This document shows positions 1 to 9,280 of a DNA stretch of 64,000 nucleotides, piece after piece. Below the pieces are notes generated by a model that was not told where the DNA came from, made no database searches, and was given only the letters and a program-made list of their open reading frames with translations. Source of the DNA: Vibrio fortis (GTDB lineage: Bacteria; Pseudomonadota; Gammaproteobacteria; Enterobacterales; Vibrionaceae). Location of the stretch: the NCBI RefSeq assembly GCF_024347475.1, contig NZ_AP025487.1, positions 2,604,001 to 2,668,000 on the forward strand, written 5' to 3'. The stretch's first letter is position 1. Every line of letters begins with the position of its first letter. The position numbers and the translations under genes are program-made.

Positions 1-1158
1 AGTGTGACCTGTTTGAACGTTCTTCATACCAACTACAGCGATGATGTCACCAGCTTGAGCAGTTGTTAGTTCGTTACGCTCGTCTGCTTGCATCTCAACC
101 ATACGGCCGATACGCTCAGTTTTACCTGTAGCAGCGTTAAGGATAGTGTCACCCTTGTTCATAACACCAGAGTAGATACGGATGAATGTTAGCGCGCCGA
201 AACGGTCATCCATGATCTTAAATGCTAGAGCACGTAGCGGCTCGTCAGCAGATACTGTAGCAACTTCACCAGTTGGCTCACCAGTTTCTTTGTCAGTTAG
301 AGGCTGTGGATCAACTTCAGTTGGAGCTGGTAGGTAATCTACAACAGCGTCTAGTACTAGCTGAACACCCTTGTTCTTAAACGCAGAACCACAGAATGTT
401 GGGAAGAATGCTAGATCACGAGTACCTTTACGGATACAACGCTTGATCTCTTCGATAGAAGGCTCTTCACCTTCCATGTAAGCTTCCATTAGGTCATCGT
501 CTTGCTCTACAGCAGTTTCGATTAGCTCTTCACGGTATTGCTCAACATCGTCAACCATGTCAGCTGGAACGTCTTGAATTTCGTAGTTCTCTGGAAGACC
601 AGAGTCGTCCCATACGTAAGCTTTACGGCTTAGTAGGTCTACAACACCAACGAAATCGTCTTCACGACCGATTGGTAGAACCATAACTAGTGGGTTTGCA
701 CCTAGAACGTTTTTAACTTGGTCAACAACGTTGTAGAAGTCTGCACCCATACGGTCTAGTTTGTTAACGAAGATCAGACGAGATACTTCTGATTCGTTAG
801 CGTAACGCCAGTTAGTTTCTGATTGTGGTTCAACACCACCAGAACCACAGAATACACCAACACCGCCATCAAGAACTTTAAGAGAACGGTATACTTCAAC
901 TGTGAAGTCAACGTGTCCAGGAGTATCGATAACGTTTAGACGGTGACCGTTCCAGAAACAGCTTACAGCTGCTGATTGGATAGTAATACCGCGCTCAGCT
1001 TCCTGTTCCATGAAGTCAGTCGTTGATTCGCCGTCATGTACTTCACCAGTCTTGTGGATTTGACCAGTTAGCTTAAGGATACGCTCAGTGGTAGTTGTTT
1101 TACCCGCATCAACGTGCGCGAAAATACCAATGTTTCTGTATTTCGATAAATCTGCCAT
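1..1158 (-). CDS. fusA: Elongation factor G, 5' part only (probable second copy, fusA2)
   Basis: Ribosomal translocase GTPase of the cytoplasm. The 386 codons in the window are residues 1-386 of a family of about 700; the rest lies off the left edge. The N terminus [11 protein letters not shown] is followed by the G1 P-loop AHVDAGKT (14-21), then DTPGH (G3) and an NKLDRMG G4 region, so the GTPase domain and start of domain II are complete. It is not next to rpsL, rpsG or tuf. Its upstream neighbour on the same strand is radA, as I recall for the second EF-G copy of V. cholerae. I infer it is the paralogue outside the str operon. Whether it acts in elongation, recycling or stress cannot be read from this part. 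Confidence 0.93.
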   Translation of the reverse strand, partial: MADLSKYRNIGIFAHVDAGKTTTTERILKLTGQIHKTGEVHDGESTTDFMEQEAERGITIQSAAVSCFWNGHRLNVIDTPGHVDFTVEVYRSLKVLDGGVGVFCGSGGVEPQSETNWRYANESEVSRLIFVNKLDRMGADFYNVVDQVKNVLGANPLVMVLPIGREDDFVGVVDLLSRKAYVWDDSGLPENYEIQDVPADMVDDVEQYREELIETAVEQDDDLMEAYMEGEEPSIEEIKRCIRKGTRDLAFFPTFCGSAFKNKGVQLVLDAVVDYLPAPTEVDPQPLTDKETGEPTGEVATVSADEPLRALAFKIMDDRFGALTFIRIYSGVMNKGDTILNAATGKTERIGRMVEMQADERNELTTAQAGDIIAVVGMKNVQTGHT

Positions 1159-1189
1159 TGTCTTACTCTGTTAATAGGATATAAAATGC

Positions 1190-1210
1190 GCGCAGAGTAT
1201 ATCACAATCT
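1190..1210 (-). promoter_or_regulatory. Putative extended -10 promoter for fusA2
   Basis: On the minus strand TATACT (1196-1201) is preceded by TG with one base between, an extended -10 arrangement about 40 bases before the ATG. No good -35 hexamer is visible. The 1159-1394 gap otherwise holds only a loose ATTGGG/CCCAAT inverted repeat (about 1321-1357) that may end radA transcription but lacks a clear U-run. Confidence 0.35.
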
Positions 1211-1394
1211 GTGAAGACTGATAGCTTTGCATGCATTTGAGACTAAAAAACTTTTGCCCTTCCACATTAAGAAAGGAAAAGTGCTCTGTAGAAACAACCT
1301 AAGCGGTTGTTAATTTTAATATTGGGCTCGCAGAAAGGTGATTAGCAAACCCAATTTGATTTGCTGCTGTATAGATTAGCCTAACTTAGCTTTA

Positions 1395-2774
1395 TTACAA
1401 CTCATCAAAAGCACTAATTGCTTCTGACAGTTTTTTCACCCCGTGGATTTGCATCCCAGGAATACCACCCTTAGGCATATTCGCCGCCGGCACGATCGCT
1501 TTTTTAAAGCCGTGCTTGAAGGCTTCGTTTAGACGCTCTTGTCCACTAGGGACCGGTCTAATCTCTCCCGCCAAACCAACTTCACCAAATACGACCACAT
1601 CTTTAGGCAGTGCTCTGTCTCTAAAACTAGACAACAGTGCCATCACTAATGCTAGATCAGCACTGGTTTCGGTTACTTTAACACCACCGACGACATTCAC
1701 AAACACATCTTGGTCGGCCATTTGCAGCCCGCCGTGTTTATGCAGCACAGCGAGTAATAAAGAAAGACGGTTTTGCTCCAGACCGACAGCAACACGACGA
1801 GGGTTAGCCAGTTGTGAGTAATCCACCAGCGCTTGAATCTCTACAAGGAGTGGACGCGTCCCTTCCCAGACCACCATCACCGAACTGCCTGAAGTTTCTT
1901 CTTCACCACGAGAAAGGAAAATAGCCGAAGGGTTGGAGACTTCTTTCAGGCCTTGCCCTGTCATTGCGAATACACCTAGCTCGTTTACTGCACCAAAACG
2001 GTTTTTGTGGCTACGTAGCGTTCTAAAGCGGCTATCAGTGCCACCATCTAGCAGTACCGAACAGTCGATGATGTGCTCTAGAACTTTCGGGCCCGCTAGC
2101 GTTCCATCTTTCGTTACGTGACCAACAAGGAAAATCGCAACATTATTCTGCTTAGCAAAGCGAGTCAGAGCCGTTGCTGACTCACGGACCTGAGCCACAC
2201 TGCCCGGAGACGATTGAACATCGGCAACGTGCATAACCTGAATCGAGTCGATAACCATGATCTTCGGTTGCTCTTTCTCCGCAACCTGACAGATCTTATC
2301 AACGTTAGTTTCCGACAACATTTTAAGATGCTCTTTCGGTAGCCCTAAACGCGAGGCACGCATCGCCACCTGCTGCAACGACTCCTCGCCGGTTACATAT
2401 AACGTAGGAAGCTGTGAAGAGAGCAGACACATTGTTTGTAATAGCAGCGTCGATTTACCCGCACCAGGGTTACCACCAATAAGGATCGCAGCTCCTGGTA
2501 CAACCCCGCCACCAAGTACGCGGTCGAGCTCTTTAAAGCCACTGCTAAATCTCGGTACCTCTTGCAGATCGATCTCTGAAAGGGTTTGAACACTCGATTC
2601 CGTTGCACTACCTGCGTAGCCGGTGAGTCTCTCATTACGTGCAACCTGAGGTGACGCAGCGAGTCTCACCTCTGTGATTGTGTTCCAAGCTCCGCATGCA
2701 TTACATTGCCCCTGCCAGCGCGGAAAGTCTGCGCCACAGTCATTACATACATAAGCTCGTTTTGCCTTAGCCAT
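1395..2774 (-). CDS. radA: DNA repair protein RadA (Sms)
   Basis: RecA-like ATPase that promotes branch migration of recombination intermediates and repair of stalled forks. At 459 aa it has the family length. Visible parts: an N-terminal C4 zinc finger (C10, C13, C24, C27), Walker A GGNPGAGKST (100-109), the RadA signature KNRFG (257-261), and a C-terminal Lon-protease-like domain. It starts with MAKAKRAYVC. It stands between the divergent PilZ gene and fusA2 and runs toward fusA2. I see nothing unusual in it. Confidence 0.97.
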   Translation of the reverse strand: MAKAKRAYVCNDCGADFPRWQGQCNACGAWNTITEVRLAASPQVARNERLTGYAGSATESSVQTLSEIDLQEVPRFSSGFKELDRVLGGGVVPGAAILIGGNPGAGKSTLLLQTMCLLSSQLPTLYVTGEESLQQVAMRASRLGLPKEHLKMLSETNVDKICQVAEKEQPKIMVIDSIQVMHVADVQSSPGSVAQVRESATALTRFAKQNNVAIFLVGHVTKDGTLAGPKVLEHIIDCSVLLDGGTDSRFRTLRSHKNRFGAVNELGVFAMTGQGLKEVSNPSAIFLSRGEEETSGSSVMVVWEGTRPLLVEIQALVDYSQLANPRRVAVGLEQNRLSLLLAVLHKHGGLQMADQDVFVNVVGGVKVTETSADLALVMALLSSFRDRALPKDVVVFGEVGLAGEIRPVPSGQERLNEAFKHGFKKAIVPAANMPKGGIPGMQIHGVKKLSEAISAFDEL

Positions 2775-2934
2775 AAAACCTCAATAATTACTTTGTTACA
2801 CGATGATGTTGTCAAATTGTGATGTCGTTGACCGTACGGATTAAAATAATCGTTGCAGTCGTACCAGTTATACTTAAAGATCGATTTAAACTAGTCGATA
2901 ACATAAGTGCACTATCCATTCTAACAATAAAAGT

Positions 2935-5283
2935 ATGCAGCAATCTGAAATTCTATCTGTAGCAGAGCGACTCATCCCAGCCTATCACGCTGAAGACTTC
3001 GATTTCCTTCTATCACAAATGACAGAGGGCGAATCCCCGTCTCTGAAATTGCTCGTTAAAATGGAACTGAATCGTATCATGGCGCCGTGTACCAAGAGTA
3101 TCGATTTACGCGGCCGTATCGACGACGAATGTCACCAGTTTACCCTAGATGGGCGTAAACACTGGCTCGATGATATCGCTCTCAATGCTTATCAACGCGG
3201 CACAAAAAAGTTTCGCGGCTATACAGAGGGCGTTTGGGAGATGGTGATGTCTCCACGAACTCAGCCAATCAATAATCAAATCAATACCGCTCAACAAGAA
3301 GACAACGGCATTACCAGTGCCAATAGCCCTTATGAAGCGGAACCGATAAACCTTGGCTACGACTTAAAACGTCAAGAGAATCGCTTAAAGGTTGCTTCAC
3401 AGGTTGAGATCACCACCTCAAAAGGCCAAGTGTTGCACGGTGTCACTGTGGATATATCGCCATCAGGAGGGAAATTCAAGGTACCGAGCGCATTCAAATA
3501 CAACCTTGGCGAAATTATCGGCGTCAAATTTACCGAGTTGGTCGAAAAGTCTAAAGAACCTGACGTAGACAAACCAACTGAGTTTCGTGTTCTTGGAATC
3601 GACGACTCTTTCGAAAACAATGCCGTTAAGTTTCTAAGAACCGTACGTGTTTGTGACAGTAATGTCGTAGGTCGCTTGATCGAAGAATCGCTGAATAGCA
3701 GCAGTAAAAAGACCCAACACGAAAATCAAGATCGAATCATTCGTACTCGTACGCGTGGGATCGAACATACTTACCTCAAACATACCTGTAACCTGCCGCT
3801 CTTTTTTAGCGGAAGTGAGCTTAAACTGGCTCTACTTACTGACAATAACCACCCTCTTTGGCAGTACTGGCATGATGAGCGTAACCAACAAGCTTTAGGT
3901 ACGTTGTTTAATGAGCAACGTATGAACCAACTGGCGAAACCAGGAGTCAAAGGCACGAGTAATGTTATCTACTCGTTCACTCACGAGCACCAAAATAAGA
4001 CACTGTTCTACTCAATGATGCTACCGGAGGCCACTCGAGAACAACGTCAATTGTTTTGGCATATTGGTGCTAAGAGATCGAGCTGGAAAACCTTCAAGTT
4101 CTCTGTTTTTGAACTGTCCGAAGAAGAGCAGCAAGCATTAGCTCAGCACTCGAAGGATTTGGCGAGAAGCTCTGAACAGTTAACCCACTGTGGTATCTTG
4201 CAAGAGATCGGTGCAAATGACAGCGCTGACGACTACCTTCTAACAGAGAAACCACGCATTGCCAGCAGTGAACTGAATAAGTTTCGCCATGCGCGCACCG
4301 TTGTGGGTAACATTCAAAGCATCTACTTTGATTCTCAATCTCGTCGCAAAGAGCCTCGCTATCAGTTTAAGTCTCCATTACAGATCACAGCGAGCGACGG
4401 TGCCGCAGCGAATGGTCATACTCAAGACCTTTCCAAGCGTGGTTTGAATATCGCATTAGAACAACCACTCATATTGAAGATCGATGATCCTGTGACCATC
4501 AACTTCAATGAGCTTCAGCTCTATGATAAGAAGCAACCACTAAGTGCTGTGCCCTACCGAGTGATTCGTGTCAGTCCGAATGGCAAGAATGTACAGTTGG
4601 CGATCGATGAAACAGGCAAAACCATGCGCACTGTAGCCTTTCTTAATGGCTTAATCGATCACAACCAGAATAAGCTGATTAAGAAAAAAGAAATACTGCC
4701 GACAGACTCACTACTGGAGTCTCTCCATAATGTGCTGTTAAGTAAAATGGTCAGCAATCCGATCTTTATTGATAAACCAAGTTCAAAGCTGCGCTGTAAG
4801 ATTATTGGGGTTAACTTCCCTCTCAATAACTACCTAAGCCTGCTGGCAAAGCTTGGACATAATCACAAGTTGTCGTTAGAGCCGATCTTTAAAGGGCACA
4901 GCAATACTCTATTGGCGGATCCACTCAAGAAAATAGAAGGAGCAGGCCCGAAGCATCATGATGTTTACGTGGCTGCGGTTAAGTTTGGTGACAAGATTCA
5001 ATCGGTACATACCAAGCTCAGTCGCGAGTTCAAATCGGTCAAAGAGCGCATTATGTTCATCAAGAAAGCTCAACATATGGGCGAGCTATACGTTTTAAGA
5101 GTTTCGACAGCGCCGATTTTTGATCCACTGACTAGCCTGTTCCAATCTGACTTAGAAACCATTGCTCGCATTAGTATGTATCAAGCAAAGAAGCTCGAAA
5201 ATGAAGTGACGGCCTTTATCGGTTATGGCGAAATGTGTGATATCACAGATGAAGTCCTGATCAGACTTGAGCTGACCAAGTAA
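2935..5283 (+). CDS. plzC: PilZ-domain c-di-GMP receptor (PlzC-like)
   Basis: Probable cytoplasmic c-di-GMP effector, 782 aa, with no signal peptide or membrane segment. Two PilZ-type signatures are visible: RQENR (146-150) with DISPSG (173-178), and RKEPR (471-475) with DLSKRG (498-503). Both match RxxxR plus [D/N]xSxxG. The first 140 residues and the region after about 580 match no domain I recognise. Size and position (radA on one side, serB on the other) match what I recall of V. cholerae PlzC (VC2344), one of the PilZ proteins reported to bind c-di-GMP. The output target is unknown. It is divergent from radA and convergent with serB. Confidence 0.85.
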   Translation: MQQSEILSVAERLIPAYHAEDFDFLLSQMTEGESPSLKLLVKMELNRIMAPCTKSIDLRGRIDDECHQFTLDGRKHWLDDIALNAYQRGTKKFRGYTEGVWEMVMSPRTQPINNQINTAQQEDNGITSANSPYEAEPINLGYDLKRQENRLKVASQVEITTSKGQVLHGVTVDISPSGGKFKVPSAFKYNLGEIIGVKFTELVEKSKEPDVDKPTEFRVLGIDDSFENNAVKFLRTVRVCDSNVVGRLIEESLNSSSKKTQHENQDRIIRTRTRGIEHTYLKHTCNLPLFFSGSELKLALLTDNNHPLWQYWHDERNQQALGTLFNEQRMNQLAKPGVKGTSNVIYSFTHEHQNKTLFYSMMLPEATREQRQLFWHIGAKRSSWKTFKFSVFELSEEEQQALAQHSKDLARSSEQLTHCGILQEIGANDSADDYLLTEKPRIASSELNKFRHARTVVGNIQSIYFDSQSRRKEPRYQFKSPLQITASDGAAANGHTQDLSKRGLNIALEQPLILKIDDPVTINFNELQLYDKKQPLSAVPYRVIRVSPNGKNVQLAIDETGKTMRTVAFLNGLIDHNQNKLIKKKEILPTDSLLESLHNVLLSKMVSNPIFIDKPSSKLRCKIIGVNFPLNNYLSLLAKLGHNHKLSLEPIFKGHSNTLLADPLKKIEGAGPKHHDVYVAAVKFGDKIQSVHTKLSREFKSVKERIMFIKKAQHMGELYVLRVSTAPIFDPLTSLFQSDLETIARISMYQAKKLENEVTAFIGYGEMCDITDEVLIRLELTK

Positions 5284-5318
5284 TCGACCAACATTGTTCA
5301 GCGATGAGCAAACTCCAT

Positions 5319-5349
5319 TAAAAAAGCAGGCTCCAAGGCCTGCTTTTTC
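5319..5349. terminator. Bidirectional terminator, plzC/serB
   Basis: GCAGGC/GCCTGC stem flanked by A5 on the left and T5 on the right, so it can end both convergent genes. Confidence 0.85.
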
Positions 5350-5367
5350 TATTCATAAATAAGGGTA

Positions 5368-6348
5368 TTAAGGTTTGACTTGCCAGCTGATTTTTTGATG
5401 CTTAGCCAATACACCAGAAAGAATGCACAGCACTCCACCTAAACCAGAGTAACGAACTGCAGATTGTGCCTGCTGTTCAACTTTCGGTTTCGCATGATAA
5501 GCAATACCCAAACCTGCCGCTTTCATCATCACCAAGTCGTTTGCACCATCGCCCACCGCAACCGTATTGTGCAGCTCAATCTCGTGCTCGTCAGCTAGTT
5601 CAATCAGAATATCAGCTTTAGTTTGAGCAGATACAACATCGCCCAACACTTTCCCTGTCAATTTGCCGTTGACGATTTCCAAGGTGTTAGATTGCGCGTA
5701 ATCGAGATTCAGCGTGTCTTTAAGGTAGTCAGAGAAATAGGTAAAGCCACCCGATGCAATAGCGGTTTTCCAACCTAGTTTGTTCAGAGTGTTCACTAGC
5801 TCTACCAAATCGGGCATGAATGGCAGTGTACTGCGCACTTGCTCCAAGATAGCTTCATCGGCATCTTTCAAGGCACCCACGCGCTGGCGAAGACTCTGTT
5901 CAAAGTCGAGCTCGCCCTGCATTGCGCGCTCTGTAATATCAGATACCAACTCACCAACACCGGCCAGTTTTGCAATCTCGTCAATACATTCAATTTGAAT
6001 CGCAGTGGAGTCCATATCCATCACAATCAAACCCGGCTTCGACAAGTCTGGGACTTCACTTAAGCAAGCGTAATCCAATTTTAGCCCTTGCAAGATCTCT
6101 TCATGAGCTGGGGTAAGCTGTCCAGACATTAAAGCAACTTCATATTTGCCTACTTTCCAAGTATCTAGAATGGTGTTGTAGAAGCCAGTGAAAAAGTCGA
6201 TATCATCGAAGGCTTGAGGAGAAAGGTACTCACCAAATACAATCCAGTTGGCTTTTGATTTGGCCAGTTGAGAAGCGAATCGCGTCTCCGGAAGTCGAGT
6301 TAACAGCGTAGTATGCCTTTTAATAGGCAAGAGTTTCTGAGCGTCCAT
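5368..6348 (-). CDS. serB: Phosphoserine phosphatase
   Basis: HAD-family hydrolase for the last step of serine synthesis (O-phosphoserine to serine). 326 aa. The catalytic motif DMDST is at 111-115, with D111 as the expected nucleophile; it is followed by IECIDEIA, and GDGAND near residue 262 is the Mg-binding motif IV. The N-terminal 100 residues form the regulatory extension usual in enterobacterial and vibrio SerB. It is divergent from ytjB with 109 bp between them, as in E. coli. Confidence 0.97.
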   Translation of the reverse strand: MDAQKLLPIKRHTTLLTRLPETRFASQLAKSKANWIVFGEYLSPQAFDDIDFFTGFYNTILDTWKVGKYEVALMSGQLTPAHEEILQGLKLDYACLSEVPDLSKPGLIVMDMDSTAIQIECIDEIAKLAGVGELVSDITERAMQGELDFEQSLRQRVGALKDADEAILEQVRSTLPFMPDLVELVNTLNKLGWKTAIASGGFTYFSDYLKDTLNLDYAQSNTLEIVNGKLTGKVLGDVVSAQTKADILIELADEHEIELHNTVAVGDGANDLVMMKAAGLGIAYHAKPKVEQQAQSAVRYSGLGGVLCILSGVLAKHQKISWQVKP

Positions 6349-6457
6349 GTGTATGATTCCTAATTAACTTAGCTAGACGTTAACCTATTGCAATTTACAT
6401 GTGCAAGTCTCAATATATCTTAATCATAACATTTGTTTATTTCAGGCGAGATGAATC

Positions 6458-7072
6458 ATGAATGAATCGCTGTTCTCATTACGCAACGCACTGCGTATTT
6501 TAGCGCTGATTTTATTAGCTGCTATGCTGGTCGTGACAATCAAAAATACTGTGGTGATCAGTAAAGGGAATGAGAAAATTCAAGCAAAGCAGCTCGAAAC
6601 GCTAACCAAGGTTTTGCTCTCACAAGCGTCACTATCTGCGAGCAAAATGATCCTTCAACAAGACCAAGAGCGCCTGCTTGAGCTAACCAATCAGCTATCT
6701 CAAGACCGACTGGTTTTTGATACCACCATCTACAACGCGGAAGGTATTCGTTTAGCATCGAGTGAAAAAGCACTAACAGTTCGTGAAGTACTTGGGTTAG
6801 ATACTCCGCTATCGACCGCCAGCATCGGAAAACAACAACTGGTTGAGCCAATCTACTCACCGGAAAACACCATTATTGGCTTTATTCGAGTGACTTTTGA
6901 GACCGGGCGAGTGACCGCTATCTCTGACCATCATTATCGTAAGAGTGACCGCTATATGATTGGTATGGTTGTGATGGGTTTTGTGAGTGGCGTGCTATTT
7001 ATTCTGTTGATCCTTAGACGCGGTAAATCTAAGTCAGGTGAAAACCTGCTGCTCAAGAACGTTAACTCTTAG
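6458..7072 (+). CDS. ytjB: YtjB/Smp family membrane protein
   Basis: 204 aa with a membrane segment near residues 12-29 and a second near 162-184. The segment between them (about 130 residues) should be periplasmic, a topology shared by YtjB (Smp) proteins. No catalytic motif is visible. Its place divergent from serB is the conserved E. coli arrangement and the main reason for the name. Function is not established. Confidence 0.85.
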   Translation: MNESLFSLRNALRILALILLAAMLVVTIKNTVVISKGNEKIQAKQLETLTKVLLSQASLSASKMILQQDQERLLELTNQLSQDRLVFDTTIYNAEGIRLASSEKALTVREVLGLDTPLSTASIGKQQLVEPIYSPENTIIGFIRVTFETGRVTAISDHHYRKSDRYMIGMVVMGFVSGVLFILLILRRGKSKSGENLLLKNVNS

Positions 7073-7115
7073 TCAGCAGGTTTTAGTAAGCGGATTAAGA
7101 AAACCATCAAGCAAC

Positions 7116-7153
7116 AAAAAGCCCCTACAGTCTAAACTGCAGGGGCTTTTTTA
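7116..7153. terminator. Bidirectional terminator, ytjB/deoD
   Basis: Ten-base-pair GCCCCTACAG/CTGCAGGGGC stem with one mismatch, preceded by A5 and followed by T6. Confidence 0.85.
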
Positions 7154-7156
7154 ATT

Positions 7157-7192
7157 CAGCTCAAAGCATACTGGCAGCTCAAAGCATACTGG
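7157..7192. repeat. Perfect 18-bp tandem duplication
   Basis: CAGCTCAAAGCATACTGG occurs twice head to tail (7157-7174 and 7175-7192) in the gap between the ytjB terminator and the deoD stop codon. It looks like a recent slippage event; no function is apparent. Confidence 0.95.
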
Positions 7193-7201
7193 GATTTATG
7201 A

Positions 7202-7921
7202 TTACTCGTCATCACCTAGTAAAACAGAGTCTAGTGCGATCACCATCATGTCGTTGAAAGTCGTTTGACGTTCATCAGACGTTGTTTGCTCACCGGTTTT
7301 AATGTGGTCTGAAACGGTACAAATCGTTAGTGCTTTCGCGCCGTATTCCGCACATACACCGTAGATACCCGCAGCTTCCATCTCAACACCAACGATGCCG
7401 TATTTGTCCATCACTTCGAACATTTCTGGATCTGGCGTGTAGAACAATTCAGCTGAGAATAGGTTACCGACTTTTACGTCAACGCCGCGCGCTTTTGCTG
7501 CGTCTTCTGCTGCGCGAACCATTTTATAGTCAGCAATTGCTGCAAAGTCATGACCTTTAAAGCGAATACGGTTCACTTTTGAATCGGTACATGCACCCAT
7601 GCCGATAACAACATCGCGCACTTTAATATCTTCGCTAACTGCACCACAGCTGCCAACACGGATGATTTTCTTCACGCCAAAGTCTTTAATAAGCTCCGTC
7701 GCGTAGATAGAGCACGATGGGATGCCCATACCGTGGCCCATCACAGAGATCTTACGACCTTTGTAAGTACCTGTGTAACCAAACATATTGCGAACATCAC
7801 ACACCTGAACAACATCATCTAGGAATGTTTCTGCGATGTATTTAGCACGTAGCGGGTCACCCGGCATAAGAACAACGTCTGCGAATGCGCCCATTTCAGC
7901 ATTAATATGTGGAGTTGCCAT
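7202..7921 (-). CDS. deoD: Purine nucleoside phosphorylase (DeoD type)
   Basis: Hexameric phosphorylase that splits purine (deoxy)nucleosides to free base and (deoxy)ribose-1-phosphate. 239 aa, the family length, with near-identity to E. coli DeoD by eye: N terminus [11 protein letters not shown], phosphate-loop region RVGSCGA (88-94), VEMEAAG and the SDH catalytic segment (D205). Last gene of the deoC-deoA-deoB-deoD order. AAGGAT lies 8 bases before the ATG, and an intrinsic-terminator-like hairpin separates it from deoB. Confidence 0.97.
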   Translation of the reverse strand: MATPHINAEMGAFADVVLMPGDPLRAKYIAETFLDDVVQVCDVRNMFGYTGTYKGRKISVMGHGMGIPSCSIYATELIKDFGVKKIIRVGSCGAVSEDIKVRDVVIGMGACTDSKVNRIRFKGHDFAAIADYKMVRAAEDAAKARGVDVKVGNLFSAELFYTPDPEMFEVMDKYGIVGVEMEAAGIYGVCAEYGAKALTICTVSDHIKTGEQTTSDERQTTFNDMMVIALDSVLLGDDE

Positions 7922-7940
7922 TGAAAATATCCTTTATCTC

Positions 7941-7977
7941 AAAACAAAAAAGAAGAGAGAGGCCAACCTCTCTCTTC
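7941..7977 (-). terminator. Terminator-like hairpin between deoB and deoD
   Basis: Perfect 11-bp stem GAAGAGAGAGG/CCTCTCTCTTC with a 4-base loop, followed on the minus strand by TTTTTTGTTTT. It lies inside the deo operon, 20 bases before deoD, so it should reduce deoD transcription or stabilise upstream mRNA. Confidence 0.8.
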
Positions 7978-7991
7978 AGTATACTTAAAAA

Positions 7992-9212
7992 TTACAAAAA
8001 GCTTGTGCCGTAGCCCATTGGCGACGTGCCGAAGTATGCTGCTAGCGTTTGGCCGATATCAGCAAACGTATCACGACGACCTAGAGAGCCCGCTGGTACT
8101 TTCTTACCGTAAACAATCACTGGGATGTGCTCACGAGTGTGGTCAGAACCCGGCCATGTTGGATCACAACCGTGGTCAGCAGTTAGGATCAAGATGTCAT
8201 CTTCTTGCATCATATCCATAACTTCGTGAATACGACCATCGAAGTACTCAAGTGCCGCTGCGTAACCCGCAACGTCACGACGGTGACCGTAAGCAGAGTC
8301 AAAATCTACAAAGTTAGTGAAAACAATCGTGTTGTCACCCGCTTCTTTGATTGCGTCTTTAGTTGCTTCAAATAGGTCTGGAATACCTGTCGCTTTAGTC
8401 TTCTTAGTGATACCACAGCCCGCGTAGATATCAGAAATCTTACCGATAGAGTGAACTTCACCGTTTTTCTCATCAACCAGCTTTTGCAGAATGGTTGCCG
8501 ATGGCGGCTCTACCGATAGATCGCGGCGGTTACCAGTACGCTCAAATTGACCTTTACCAGGACCAACGAAAGGACGCGCGATAACACGACCGATGTTGTA
8601 GTCTTCTAGCTCTTCACGAGCAATCTGACACAGGTCTAGTAGGTTTTGCAGGCCAAATGTCTCTTCATGACATGCGACCTGGAAAACAGAGTCAGCAGAC
8701 GTGTAGAAGATTGGCAGGCCAGTCTTCATGTGCTCTTCACCTAGGTTATCTAGGATCTCGGTACCTGATGAGTGACAATTACCTAAGAAGCCTGACAAAC
8801 CAGCACGCTCAAGGATGCGATCCGTTAGTTCTTTAGGGAAGCTGTTCTCTTTATCAGTGAAGTAGCCCCAATCGAAAAGAACTGGAACACCAGCGATTTC
8901 CCAGTGACCTGACGGTGTATCTTTACCAGATGAAAGCTCAGCAGCATGGCCGTAAGCACCGATAATTTCAGCGTCTGCATCCATACCAGGGGCAAAGCGA
9001 CCTGTAGACTCTTTATGAGCCATTGCTAGACCAAGTTTAGATAGGTTTGGCAGTGTCAGTGGACCTTGGCGATCAGCGTTATCCGCTAAACCTTTGTCAC
9101 ACTGGTCAGCGATGTGACCCATAGTGTCAGAACCTACATCACCAAACTTCTCAGCATCAGCCGTTGCGCCAATACCAAATGAGTCTAAGACTAAAATAAA
9201 TGCTCTTTTCAT
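7992..9212 (-). CDS. deoB: Phosphopentomutase
   Basis: Interconverts (deoxy)ribose-1-phosphate and (deoxy)ribose-5-phosphate; Mn-dependent member of the alkaline phosphatase superfamily. 406 aa. Metal-site motifs are visible: DSFGIGA near the N terminus and TADHGCDP with SDHTREH near the C terminus. I take the ATG at 9212 rather than the upstream ATG at 9236, because [11 protein letters not shown] is the family N terminus and AAAGGAAA lies just before it. It feeds DeoC substrate from DeoA and DeoD products. Confidence 0.96.
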   Translation of the reverse strand: MKRAFILVLDSFGIGATADAEKFGDVGSDTMGHIADQCDKGLADNADRQGPLTLPNLSKLGLAMAHKESTGRFAPGMDADAEIIGAYGHAAELSSGKDTPSGHWEIAGVPVLFDWGYFTDKENSFPKELTDRILERAGLSGFLGNCHSSGTEILDNLGEEHMKTGLPIFYTSADSVFQVACHEETFGLQNLLDLCQIAREELEDYNIGRVIARPFVGPGKGQFERTGNRRDLSVEPPSATILQKLVDEKNGEVHSIGKISDIYAGCGITKKTKATGIPDLFEATKDAIKEAGDNTIVFTNFVDFDSAYGHRRDVAGYAAALEYFDGRIHEVMDMMQEDDILILTADHGCDPTWPGSDHTREHIPVIVYGKKVPAGSLGRRDTFADIGQTLAAYFGTSPMGYGTSFL

Positions 9213-9225
9213 TGCTATTTCCTTT

Positions 9226-9264
9226 AGCCCGCTCATTATCGAATCATTTTGGTGTGAGCAGGCT
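9226..9264 (-). other. Hairpin just upstream of the deoB ribosome site
   Basis: AGCCCGCTCA (9226-9235) pairs with TGAGCAGGCT (9255-9264): 10 bp including one G-U in RNA. The stem ends right before the deoB Shine-Dalgarno. There is no U-run, so mRNA processing or translational control is more likely than termination. Confidence 0.55.
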
Positions 9265-9280
9265 TTGTGTAATTTTTTAA

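Noticed and set aside
1321..1357. Possible radA terminator
   Set aside because: Stem is loose and the U-run is poor, so not listed as a feature of its own.
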